A stretch of DNA of 64,000 nucleotides from WRDS01 sp964492775 (GTDB lineage Bacteria > Actinomycetota > Coriobacteriia > Anaerosomatales > PHET01): the NCBI GenBank assembly GCA_964492775.1, contig CAZBLH010000002.1, positions 62,001-126,000 of the forward strand, given 5' to 3'. The notes below the pieces were generated by a model. That model was not told where the DNA came from. It worked only from the letters and a program-made list of their open reading frames with translations, and did not search any database. Both the position numbers and the translations under genes were made by a program. Below are positions 41,948 through 49,870 of the stretch, in pieces. Position 1 is the stretch's first letter; every line of letters starts with the position of its first letter.

Positions 41948-43234
41948 ATGCGCACCGTCAAAGTCGGCCTTATCGGCCTCGGTACCGTCGGTTCGGGTGT
42001 CGTAGAGATCATTCGCCGCCACCGTGAAGACTTCCGTTCGCGCGCCGGCGTCGACATCGAGCTCGTTCGCTTCGCCGACCGCAATACGGACCGCTTCACA
42101 GATCTAGGCTTGCCCGCCGAGGCGTGCACCACGGACGCGTTCGAGCTGCTGCGCGACCCCGAGGTCGATATCGTCATCGAGCTCATCGGAGGCACCGGGG
42201 TTGCACGCGAGGTCGTGCTTGCGGCGCTCGAAGGCGGCAAGAACGTCGTCACTGCGAACAAGGCGCTGTTGGCGAACCACGGGGAAGAGGTCATGCAGGC
42301 TGCCGAGAAACACGGCGTCGACCTCTATTTCGAGGCGAGCGTCGGCGGCGGCATCCCTATCATTGGGCCGCTCAAGCACTCTCTCACCAGCAATGAGATC
42401 GACACCGTCATGGGTATCGTCAACGGCACGACGAACTACATGCTCACCCGCATGGCCGAGGACGGGCTCGACTACGCGAGTGCGCTTGCCGAGGCGCAGG
42501 CAAAGGGCTTCGCTGAGGCGGATCCGACCGCGGATGTCGAGGGGCTGGATGCGGCGGCGAAGATCGCCATCCTGTCGTCAATCGCCTTCAACAGCCGCGT
42601 GGTGATGAGCCAAGTGCCGACCGAAGGCATCACCAACATCACGCCGACCGATATCGCCTACGCCCAGAAGATGGATTCGCAGATCAAGTTGCTGGCAATC
42701 GGAAGGCGCGTCGGCGAGCAGATCGACGTGCGCGTACACCCGACTATGATCCCGAACTCGCACCCGCTTGCGAGCGTTGCCGGCGTGTACAACGCTATCT
42801 ACGTGATCGGCGACTCGGTTGGCAAGACGATGTTCTTCGGCGAGGGTGCGGGCTCGCTGCCTGCCGCATCCGCCGTGGTCGGAGACGTGATCGAGGTCGC
42901 CCGCCGAGTGGGTGCCGGCTGCGTTCCGGCGGTCGGCTGCACGTGCACCGAAAGGCTCGAGGTGCGCGACATCACCGATCTGGAGACCCGCTACTACGTG
43001 CGGCTCTTCGTCGCCGACCGCCCCGGTGTGCTTGCGGCGACCGCGAAGGTCTTCGGCGACAACGGGGTCTCGCTGGCGAGCGTCATCCAGCAGGGGGCGG
43101 GCGAAGAGACCGCCGAGCTCGTCTACGTCACGCACACAGCGCGTGAGTCCGATGTCCGCCGAGCGCTCGAGGGTATTCGCGCACACGAGGCCGTTGCGCG
43201 CGTCGAGTCGGTCATCCGCGTCGAGGACCTGTAG
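41948..43234 (+). CDS. hom: Homoserine dehydrogenase with ACT domain
   Basis: Rossmann motif GLIGLGTVGSGV, catalytic region EASVGGGIPIIGPLKHSL and GIVNGTTNYMLTRM, then FAEADPTADVEGLDAAAKIAIL. Residues ~345-428 form an ACT regulatory domain (YVRLFVADRPGVLAATAKVF), probably for threonine feedback. ATG 41948 follows AGAGAGG and matches the family start better than the earlier GTG/ATG. It reduces aspartate semialdehyde. thrB starts four bases downstream. Confidence 0.96.
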   Translation: MRTVKVGLIGLGTVGSGVVEIIRRHREDFRSRAGVDIELVRFADRNTDRFTDLGLPAEACTTDAFELLRDPEVDIVIELIGGTGVAREVVLAALEGGKNVVTANKALLANHGEEVMQAAEKHGVDLYFEASVGGGIPIIGPLKHSLTSNEIDTVMGIVNGTTNYMLTRMAEDGLDYASALAEAQAKGFAEADPTADVEGLDAAAKIAILSSIAFNSRVVMSQVPTEGITNITPTDIAYAQKMDSQIKLLAIGRRVGEQIDVRVHPTMIPNSHPLASVAGVYNAIYVIGDSVGKTMFFGEGAGSLPAASAVVGDVIEVARRVGAGCVPAVGCTCTERLEVRDITDLETRYYVRLFVADRPGVLAATAKVFGDNGVSLASVIQQGAGEETAELVYVTHTARESDVRRALEGIRAHEAVARVESVIRVEDL

Positions 43235-43237
43235 CGC

Positions 43238-44215
43238 GTGAGAGTCGCCGTAACCGTCCCCGCCACCTCGGCGAACCTGGGTCCGGGCTTCGACAGCTTC
43301 GGGCTAGCGCTCGCCATCCGCAACCGCCTCGAGGCTGAGCTCGCTGACGAGTGGAGCGTAGAGATCGTCGGGGAAGGCGCCGGACGGCTGCGCGCCGACG
43401 AAGGCAACGTTGCTGTTCGCGCCATGAAGTGTGCGTTCGCGGAGGCGGGCCGTCCCGGGCTGCGTGCCCGCATCCGCTGTGAGAATCGCATCCCTGTCGG
43501 CGGTGGGCTGGGCTCCTCATCCTCCGCGATCGTGGGCGGGCTACTTGTGGGCGAGGCGCTTGCCGAGGCCGACTTCGGCGCTCAGCGCAGACTGGAACTT
43601 GCCACCAAGCTCGAGGGGCATCCCGACAACACCGCCGCGGCGCTGAGTGGCGGCTTCACGATCTGCTGGCCTGTGGGCGGCACGGTGCGCGCGGAACGTT
43701 TCGAGCCGGTCGGCGGTTTAGCCGCGGTTGTCGTGCCCGCCAACGAGGCGCTCGCGACGAAGGCGGCGAGGGCCTTGCTTCCGCAGGCCGTGCCGCACGC
43801 TGATGCGGCATTCAACGTCGCGCACGCTGGCCTTCTTGCTGCGGCGATCGTGACCGGCCGAGCCGAGCTGCTGGCGACAGCACTCGAGGACCGCCTGCAC
43901 GAGTCCTACCGCGCTTCGGCCATCGCCGACCTCTCCGCCGTTCGCAATCTGCTCGCTGACGCGGGTGCCACAGGGGTCGCCCTCTCGGGCGCCGGCCCCA
44001 CTGTGATCGGGCTGGTGGCGGCCGGGGACGATACCGCCGCGCTTGAGCTTGCCGAGAAGATCGCGGCCGACGCCGCCCACGCCGTCGCAAGGCTCGGAAC
44101 GCGCCGCGAGCCGCTGGCGCTCGGCATCGCCCGCGAAGGTGCGCGTGTCGAGATCGACCGCGCGGGACAGACAGGTTGCGGCACCGGCGAGCCGGCTCGA
44201 GAAACCGGCCTGTAG
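43238..44215 (+). CDS. thrB: Homoserine kinase
   Basis: A GHMP kinase of 325 residues. N-terminal VPATSANLGPGFDSFGLAL and the ATP loop PVGGGLGSSSSAIVGG are diagnostic; the C-terminal VALSGAGPTVIGL is the third GHMP motif. GTG 43238. The C-terminus is ~20 residues longer than usual. Phosphorylates homoserine for threonine synthesis. thrC is not in this window. Confidence 0.95.
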   Translation: MRVAVTVPATSANLGPGFDSFGLALAIRNRLEAELADEWSVEIVGEGAGRLRADEGNVAVRAMKCAFAEAGRPGLRARIRCENRIPVGGGLGSSSSAIVGGLLVGEALAEADFGAQRRLELATKLEGHPDNTAAALSGGFTICWPVGGTVRAERFEPVGGLAAVVVPANEALATKAARALLPQAVPHADAAFNVAHAGLLAAAIVTGRAELLATALEDRLHESYRASAIADLSAVRNLLADAGATGVALSGAGPTVIGLVAAGDDTAALELAEKIAADAAHAVARLGTRREPLALGIAREGARVEIDRAGQTGCGTGEPARETGL

Positions 44216-44283
44216 GCGGACAATCCCGGGTGGCACGCCGGCGCATGCGTGGGCCGGCAGAACGCGAGCACGGAGGCACGGTT

Positions 44284-45015
44284 GTGACCACATGGCTCGT
44301 CGCATCGGTCGCGTTGGTCTCGTTCCTCTCCGGGGCAACTGCCTCGACCATCGGGTTTGGGGTCGGTAGCCTGCTGACACCTGTAGTCGCGCTCTGGATC
44401 GGTGCCGAAGACGCAGTCACGTTGGTGGCGATACCGCATCTGGCCGGCGGACTGTTGCGCGGGTGGCAATTGCGGCGGGCGATCGACTGGCAGCTTGCCG
44501 GGCGGTTCGGACTTCTGAGTGCACTGGGCGCCCTCCTCGGAGCGTTTGTGTTTGCGCGCATCTCATCGTCTCTCCTCACGGGAGTGCTCGGCGCCCTGCT
44601 CGTGATGACGGCGGCCACTGGCGTCAGGGGATGGCCCCGGCGCTGGTCGCCACGGACACCGGCGGTATCAACTCTCGGCGCGCTATCAGGGTTCTTCGGA
44701 GGCGTCGTAGGCAACCAAGGGGGACTCCGTGCCGCAGCGCTTTCGGCGTTCGATCTGGCACCACCAGTGTTCGTAGCCACCTCGACGGTCATCGGAATCA
44801 TGATCGATCTCGTTCGAGTTCCGGTCTATTTGAGCGGCGGCTCGCCACGAGCAGCCGGACTGTGGCCAATGGTTGGGATAGCAACTGTTGGCGTGCTTGC
44901 TGGGACGGTGGCCGGTGACCGGGTCTTGCTCGGTCTGTCACCCGAGCGATTCCGAATCGCTGTATCCATCGCAGTGGGGATCCTGGGGCTCTGGTTCATC
45001 CTGGGGTCGGCGTAA
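44284..45015 (+). CDS. TauE/SafE-type membrane permease
   Basis: An integral membrane protein of 243 residues with about eight helices. The inverted repeat of the TauE/SafE family is seen as SFLSGATASTIGFGVGSLLTPVVAL and ALSGFFGGVVGNQGGLRAAAL. These proteins move small anions such as sulfite, sulfoacetate or taurine-derived compounds, but the substrate here is unknown. GTG 44284 is chosen over the 108-bp longer reading because GGAGG lies seven bases upstream and the membrane domain begins there. Confidence 0.85.
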   Translation: MTTWLVASVALVSFLSGATASTIGFGVGSLLTPVVALWIGAEDAVTLVAIPHLAGGLLRGWQLRRAIDWQLAGRFGLLSALGALLGAFVFARISSSLLTGVLGALLVMTAATGVRGWPRRWSPRTPAVSTLGALSGFFGGVVGNQGGLRAAALSAFDLAPPVFVATSTVIGIMIDLVRVPVYLSGGSPRAAGLWPMVGIATVGVLAGTVAGDRVLLGLSPERFRIAVSIAVGILGLWFILGSA

Positions 45016-45081
45016 CAAGCCTCTCCGGCGAACGCGCTACCATACGGCTGGAACGTGAGCCGAGCTGGACGGGAGGGACCC

Positions 45082-45543
45082 ATGTCGCCAGCGAGAATCG
45101 TCCTGTGGGTCCGGGGCGGGGTCGCGCGGGCGATTACGGTGACCTTGCTCGCGCTCAGCCTCCTGTCTGTGCCGTTTGGTGTTGCAGCGTGCGCGCAGAG
45201 CGCGGATGTCGGCGATGACGCCATAGCCGCGGCCTTCGCTGAGCGGCGCAGTGACGTGCAGGTCACCGGTGAGGGAACGGTGGTTCGGCTACTTGCCGAT
45301 GATAAGGACGGAAGCCGTCACCAACGTTTCATCATCGAGCTCGCCTCCGGCCAGACGCTTCTAGTCAGCCACAATATAGATCTTGCTCCAGGAATCGACG
45401 CCCTGGCGACGGGTGACATCGTGGCGTTCTGCGGTGTGTACGAGTACAACGAACAGGGTGGGCTCGTGCACTGGACTCACCATGATCCCGACGGGCAGCA
45501 CGAGCCCGGGTGGATCGAGTACGAAGGTCGTCGTTACGAGTGA
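45082..45543 (+). CDS. Exported DUF3465 protein
   Basis: A 153-residue protein with a hydrophobic N-terminal signal (ITVTLLALSLLSVPFGVAACAQS), possibly a lipoprotein or cleaved after ACA. The mature domain matches DUF3465: GTVVRLLADDKDGSRHQRFI, TLLVSHNIDLAPGI, GDIVAFCGVYEYNEQGGLVHWTHHDP. The His-rich conserved positions suggest metal or ligand binding, but no function is known. ATG 45082 follows GGGAGGGA. A TACCAT (45039-45044) may serve as -10. The next small gene follows after 12 bases. Confidence 0.85.
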   Translation: MSPARIVLWVRGGVARAITVTLLALSLLSVPFGVAACAQSADVGDDAIAAAFAERRSDVQVTGEGTVVRLLADDKDGSRHQRFIIELASGQTLLVSHNIDLAPGIDALATGDIVAFCGVYEYNEQGGLVHWTHHDPDGQHEPGWIEYEGRRYE

Positions 45544-45555
45544 GGTGACGGGTGC

Positions 45556-45777
45556 ATGAAGCTCGACGAATGCGTCATCGAGCAGTACCGCGGCGACAAG
45601 CTGGTCCGTGTGTTCGTCCCCTCAGGGGATGAAGCACGTCCGTGGCGTATGGTCGTCAACGGCAAGAGCTATCTGAGAACCAACGGGTGGGTTCTCTCCA
45701 AGGTCCTGCCAACGCTCGCTGATGGCTCGCAGGTCGTGACGAAGGTGGTTCCGCTCGGCGACTGGGAGCTGCTATAG
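45556..45777 (+). CDS. Small conserved-looking protein, unknown
   Basis: I do not recognise this 73-residue protein. It is soluble, with alternating strands (KLVRVFVPS, WRMVVNGKSYLRTNGW, VVTKVVPLGDWELL) suggesting a small beta fold. It follows the DUF3465 gene closely and has GAGGTGACGGG upstream, so they may be co-transcribed. Its stop codon lies in a CTATAG palindrome that also contains the stop of the convergent gene. Confidence 0.6.
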   Translation: MKLDECVIEQYRGDKLVRVFVPSGDEARPWRMVVNGKSYLRTNGWVLSKVLPTLADGSQVVTKVVPLGDWELL

Positions 45778-46167
45778 CCCCATCGCTCTGCGAAGCAACT
45801 CCTCGATACGCTCCTCCTCATCGTCGCCCAGCTCGGTGAGCGCGTAGGCTGTTGGCCACATATTGCCCTCGTCCAGCTCCGCGATCTGTTCGAATCCGAA
45901 GGTCGCATACCGCGACTGGAACTGTGCGGCGGACTGGAAGAAGCACAGTACTTGGCCGTCCTTGGCGAACGCGGGCATGTTGTACCAGAGCCTGGGCTTG
46001 AGTGTGGGTGCGACGCGCTCGACGATCGAAAGGAAGCGCTCGGCCATCGCGCGATCGTGATCAGGCATCGCGGCGATCTTCTCGAGTACGGCGGTGCGTC
46101 CGTCGACCTTGGCCGACTTGCTCGCGGGCTTCGCGTTGGCTTTGTCCTCGGGCATCTCCAACTCCAT
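45772..46167 (-). CDS. DUF1801 (YdhG-like) protein
   Basis: The central and C-terminal region is typical of the DUF1801/YdhG family: PRLWYNMPAFAKDGQVLCFF and YATFGFEQIAELDEGNMWPTAYAL. The first ~20 residues are a Lys/Ala-rich leader. AAGGAGAG lies just upstream of the minus-strand ATG at 46167. Family members are called iron-chaperone-like in some annotations, but there is no firm function. It overlaps the preceding small gene by six bases, tail to tail. Confidence 0.8.
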   Translation of the reverse strand: MELEMPEDKANAKPASKSAKVDGRTAVLEKIAAMPDHDRAMAERFLSIVERVAPTLKPRLWYNMPAFAKDGQVLCFFQSAAQFQSRYATFGFEQIAELDEGNMWPTAYALTELGDDEEERIEELLRRAMGL

Positions 46168-46511
46168 CTCTCCTTATGGTGAATCAACATCCTGACGCGT
46201 GAGGCTCACGACGCATACACGCTTGAGACTCCCCGTCTGCCGCTGGGCTCTAACATCGGTCCAGCAGTGAGGATAGGTGCAGCCAGCAAGCAGCAGCTCC
46301 AGGAACTATTGGGAGAATCGGAGGTAGAGCGACGGGGCACTCGTTGCAGGCGCACCGTCGAGATCAGGCAAGGAAAGGTGACATGCAGAGCGCAGAAGCC
46401 GGAAGACCGGAGTCCGGAAGGAGCCTGTGTACCTGGGTATGGGGGCGCCAATCGGGATTGGTGCGGGCTTGGGGTCTTGTGGCTCACGCAGGCGAAACGC
46501 CTGTCGTGTGG
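46168..46511 (+). other. Gene-free, hairpin-rich stretch (possible structured RNA)
   Basis: No convincing ORF occupies this ~340 bp. Several stable stem-loops can be drawn in order: 46330-46360 (CGACGG...CCGTCG), 46399-46410 (CCGG-AAGA-CCGG), 46445-46464 (GCGCCAAT-CGGG-ATTGGTGC, one G-U) and 46485-46508 (CACGCAGGCG-AAA-CGCCTGTCGTG, one bulge). They suggest a transcribed structured RNA or a remnant of a mobile RNA. I found no match to RNase P, tmRNA, SRP, 6S, cobalamin riboswitch or group II intron domain V consensus. Strand is uncertain. Confidence 0.35.
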
Positions 46512-46540
46512 TTGACCGCGCGCTCATCGTGGGGAAGAAT
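46512..46540 (+). promoter_or_regulatory. Candidate promoter of the sppA-rho operon
   Basis: TTGACC (46512-46517), a 17-bp spacer, AAGAAT (46535-46540), 61 bp before the sppA start. Confidence 0.55.
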
Positions 46541-46601
46541 CTCTCAGTGATCCCCCCGTCCGTCTTCTCGGCGCGACGTGGTCCCCCCAGTGGAGGCGAA
46601 C

Positions 46602-47663
46602 ATGGCCGAAGGCTTCCCGCCCGTCCCCCCTCATGAACCCGCTGCGCAGCGGCATGGCTATGAGCCAGCAGCACCGCCGGTTCAGTCTCACGCCGTGCCC
46701 CAGGTGAGGGCAGCGGCCCCCGCTGGTAGCGCATCGGATCCCAAGAAGAGTAAGGCCAGGATTTGGTGGCTGATCGGCATCCTCGTCTTGCTGGTGCTGC
46801 TCATCGGCAGCTGCGCTGCGCCGCTCATCTTCTTCGCCACCGACAGCTCCAAGGTATCGGTGGGTTCTGGCGACGCAGTTGGCGTCATCCATCTCGACGG
46901 CGTGATCGCTGGCACGGGCGACAGCCTCTCGGGCGTGATCACTCCCGAGCACTTCCTGTCCCTTCTCGAGCAGGCCGAGCAGGACGATCGCGTCAAGGCA
47001 ATCCTGTTGCGCGTGGACTCTCCTGGCGGGACTGTTGCGGCGAGCGAAGAGATATCCCATTACGTCGCCGAATGCCCGAAGCCCGTCGTGGTCTCCGTCG
47101 GTGACGTAGGCGCGTCCGGTGCTTACATGGTCTCTTCTCAGGCCGATGAGATCTGGGCGAACGCTGGTTCTTCGGTCGGTTCCATCGGCGTCATTTCGCA
47201 GATCCCGAACGTCAGCGGGCTGATGGACAAAGTCGGCGTCGAGTTCCAAGTGATTACCGCGGGCAAGAACAAGGACACCGGCAGCCCGTATCGCCAGCTC
47301 ACCGAGGATGAGCGGGCGCTCATCCAAGGCGAGGTCGATGACGCATACGAGTTGTTCATAGACCTGGTCGCCACGGGACGCCAGCTGAGCGAGCCGCAGG
47401 TCGAGGACCTCGCGACCGGCTGGGCGTGGAACGGCGAGACGGCCAAGGACATGGGGCTCGTCGACGAGATCGGTACCTACCGGGACGCCCTGGACGCGGC
47501 GGCGGAGCGCGGCGGCATCGAAGGGGACTACGACATCGTCACCTTCGACTCCGACCCGTTCGAGAGTCTGTTCGGCCCGCTATTCTCCATCACGAGCCGC
47601 TTCGGTGGACTCGATGCGCTGACGACGCGCGAGTCCCTGATACGCGAGAGTCTGCCCAGGTAA
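46602..47663 (+). CDS. sppA: Signal peptide peptidase SppA (S49 family)
   Basis: The ~55-residue Pro-rich N-terminus is followed by one membrane helix (IWWLIGILVLLVLLIGSCA), so the protease domain faces outside. The S49 domain includes LLRVDSPGGTVAASEEI, VGDVGASGAYMVSSQADEIWA (nucleophile Ser in GASGAY) and GSSVGSIGVIS. The length, 353, is the short SppA36K form. ATG 46602 follows TGGAGG. It digests leftover signal peptides. It is the first gene of a compact operon with mpe, cDPG synthesis, transaldolase and rho. Confidence 0.93.
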   Translation: MAEGFPPVPPHEPAAQRHGYEPAAPPVQSHAVPQVRAAAPAGSASDPKKSKARIWWLIGILVLLVLLIGSCAAPLIFFATDSSKVSVGSGDAVGVIHLDGVIAGTGDSLSGVITPEHFLSLLEQAEQDDRVKAILLRVDSPGGTVAASEEISHYVAECPKPVVVSVGDVGASGAYMVSSQADEIWANAGSSVGSIGVISQIPNVSGLMDKVGVEFQVITAGKNKDTGSPYRQLTEDERALIQGEVDDAYELFIDLVATGRQLSEPQVEDLATGWAWNGETAKDMGLVDEIGTYRDALDAAAERGGIEGDYDIVTFDSDPFESLFGPLFSITSRFGGLDALTTRESLIRESLPR

Positions 47664-47684
47664 CACCACCGAGAAGGACGCGCT

Positions 47685-48509
47685 ATGGGAAATCCCACGG
47701 TCATCGCCCACATCTCGGACCTGCACTGCGGGTCGCGCTACCACATCCCGTCGCTCGCCAAGCGCGTTATCGACGAACTCAATGAGCTCGGCCCCGATAT
47801 CGTCGTGGTCACGGGTGACCTGACCGACATGGGGTTTCAGCAGGAGTTCGCTCAGGCCGCCCGGCTAATCGGTCAGCTCGAGTGTGAGCATGTTGCTGTG
47901 GTGCTCGGCAACCATGACGCGCGCAACGTCGGTGACGTGCACTTCACCGAGCTCTTCGGCGAACGCAATACCGAGGTCGTCCACAAGGGCCTGCGTGTCC
48001 TCGCGCTCGACTCAAGCGAACCGGACCTCGACACCGGCCGGATCGGGCGCGAGCGCGCGAAATGGGTGGGGGAGCGATTCGCGACCGACGAGGAGTTCAA
48101 GGTGGTGGCGATGCACCACCACCTCGTCCCCGTGCCTGGCACGGGCCGCGAACGGAACATCGTGCATGACGCGGGCGACCTGCTCCAGTCACTCGCCTCG
48201 TGCGGCGTCGATCTGGTCCTCTGTGGGCACAAGCACGTGCCGAACGTCTGGCGCCTCGAAGACATGCTCATCGTCAACGCCGGTACATGCTGCACTCACC
48301 GGCTCCGCGGCAAGGTCCGGCCCTGCTACAACATCATCGAGGTCATCGACGGCACGCAGGTGCGTGTGCTGCTGAAGGAGCCCTACGTGGACGCGACTAT
48401 CGTTGCGGACTTCCGAGAAGTGAACCGGCGGTACTGCCGTTGGCAGCAGACCGATGCTGGTGAGGCGCTGCCGAGTTCTGGCATCGAGCCTGTGGAGGCG
48501 TCTGAATGA
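47685..48509 (+). CDS. Calcineurin-like metallophosphoesterase
   Basis: All five metal motifs are present: ISDLHCG (Asp, His), VVTGDLTD (Gly-Asp), VLGNHDARN (Asn-His-Asp), MHHHLVPV and LCGHKHVPNVW (Gly-His-x-His). The protein has 274 residues, close to CpdA-type 3',5'-cAMP phosphodiesterases, but substrate cannot be read from motifs. Its last four bases overlap the start of the cDPG synthetase gene (ATGA), an arrangement implying coupled translation. Because the next two genes make cyclic 2,3-diphosphoglycerate, a role in hydrolysing that compound is an appealing but unproved idea. Confidence 0.9.
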   Translation: MGNPTVIAHISDLHCGSRYHIPSLAKRVIDELNELGPDIVVVTGDLTDMGFQQEFAQAARLIGQLECEHVAVVLGNHDARNVGDVHFTELFGERNTEVVHKGLRVLALDSSEPDLDTGRIGRERAKWVGERFATDEEFKVVAMHHHLVPVPGTGRERNIVHDAGDLLQSLASCGVDLVLCGHKHVPNVWRLEDMLIVNAGTCCTHRLRGKVRPCYNIIEVIDGTQVRVLLKEPYVDATIVADFREVNRRYCRWQQTDAGEALPSSGIEPVEASE

Positions 48510-49870
48510 GCCGGTTGGTCGCACTCATAGACGGGGAGCATTATCCCCCGGTCGTCCGCTCGGCACTCGCGTCACTCGCCGCCGAGCACGAGGTTGCGGC
48601 GGCGGTGTTCGTGGGAGGGACCGAGAAGGTCGACCCCGAGGCTGCGGCTTCTTATGGCGTGCCCGTCGTGGCGCGCACGACCGTAGCGGATGCCATCCTC
48701 GAGGCGATTCGCGCATACGCGCCCGACGCGCTGGTGGACCTCTCGGACGAACCGGTCGTCTCGGCCGCCGACCGCTTCTCTCTGGCCTCGCTCGCGCTCT
48801 CCTGTGGCGTCGGCTATCGCGGTGCCGACTTCGTCTTCGAGCCCCCGCGGGCGCTCGTCACGACCCGGACGCCGACGCTCGGCATCATCGGCACGGGCAA
48901 GCGCGTGGGCAAGACGGCGATCTCGGCGTACGTGGCACGCGATCTCAAGCGGTTGGGGACCGATGTGGTGGTGCTCGCGATGGGTCGTGGTGGCCCTGCT
49001 GAGCCCGAGATCATCTACGGTGACCGGATTGCGCTCACGACCAGTGATCTGCTCGCGGTCGCGCGCGAGGGCAAGCATGCGGCGAGCGACAACTACGAAG
49101 ACGCTGTCATGAGCCGCGTGACGACGGTGGGTTGCCGTCGCTGTGGCGGTGGTCTGGCAGGTGAGACCTACTTCAGCAACGTCCCGCAAGGCGCAGAGCT
49201 CGCCGATTCCCTTGGCAAGGAGCTGATACTGCTGGAAGGGAGCGGTTCGGCAATCCCGCCGGTGCACGCGGATGCGACGATTCTCGTGGTCGCGGCCGGG
49301 CGCGGTGCGGGCTACATCAGCGACTACTTCGGTCCGTACCGACTGGCTCGCGCCGACGTGGTCGCGCTTGCCTTCGCCGAGGAGCCGATGGCGACAGCGG
49401 GCGACGTCCAGCAGTTGCGCGAGGCGATCGGGCGGCTTCGACCGGGCATCCCTGTGGTCGCAACGACCTTCCGACCGCGGCCGATCGAACCCATCGCCGA
49501 CAAGCGCGTCATCTTCGCGACCACCGCTCCGCCACAGGTCGCGGACCGTCTCGCCGAACATCTTGCCGAGGACAGCGAGTGTGAGGTGGTCGCCGTCACG
49601 ACCCAGCTCTCGAACCGCGCCGCGTTGCGCGAGGACCTTGCGCGCCACGTAGGCTCCGCGGATGTGATAGTCGCCGAGCTGAAGGCTGCGGCGATCGACG
49701 TCGCGGCGGCGGCCGGGGAGGTCGCCGGCATCCCGACGGTGCTCTGCGACAACGTGCCCGTCGCGCTTGACGACTCCGATCTCTCTGAGATCGTCTCTCA
49801 GGCGGCTGCTCTCGCTGCCGAGCGCGCAATCGAACGCGGTACCGATGACCGGACAGGAGCAGGCTCGTGA
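48506..49870 (+). CDS. cpgS: Cyclic 2,3-diphosphoglycerate synthetase
   Basis: A 454-residue protein resembling archaeal cDPG synthetase. It starts ALIDGEHYPPVV and has a P-loop-like GTGKRVGKTAISAYVARDLK at ~131-150. Other conserved-looking parts are VVLAMGRGGPAEPEII, CRRCGGGLAGETYFSN, LILLEGSGSAIPPVHAD and AGYISDYFGPYRLARAD. In Methanothermus the enzyme joins the two phosphates of 2,3-diphosphoglycerate at the expense of ATP. The gene for the preceding step, 2-phosphoglycerate kinase, overlaps its end (GTGA). I recognise the family from sequence, and the pairing supports it strongly. Confidence 0.88.
   Translation: MSRLVALIDGEHYPPVVRSALASLAAEHEVAAAVFVGGTEKVDPEAAASYGVPVVARTTVADAILEAIRAYAPDALVDLSDEPVVSAADRFSLASLALSCGVGYRGADFVFEPPRALVTTRTPTLGIIGTGKRVGKTAISAYVARDLKRLGTDVVVLAMGRGGPAEPEIIYGDRIALTTSDLLAVAREGKHAASDNYEDAVMSRVTTVGCRRCGGGLAGETYFSNVPQGAELADSLGKELILLEGSGSAIPPVHADATILVVAAGRGAGYISDYFGPYRLARADVVALAFAEEPMATAGDVQQLREAIGRLRPGIPVVATTFRPRPIEPIADKRVIFATTAPPQVADRLAEHLAEDSECEVVAVTTQLSNRAALREDLARHVGSADVIVAELKAAAIDVAAAAGEVAGIPTVLCDNVPVALDDSDLSEIVSQAAALAAERAIERGTDDRTGAGS

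Noticed and set aside
46381..46511. Group II intron or retron-like RNA in the 46.2-46.5 kb gap
   Set aside because: No reverse transcriptase and no domain V hairpin (AGC/GTT) with a GAAA loop were found. The 5' GUGYG signature is missing.
46206..46734. Several overlapping ORFs in the hairpin-rich gap on both strands
   Set aside because: They have unusual composition and no start signals, and they conflict with each other. No family match was seen, so the gap is left non-coding.
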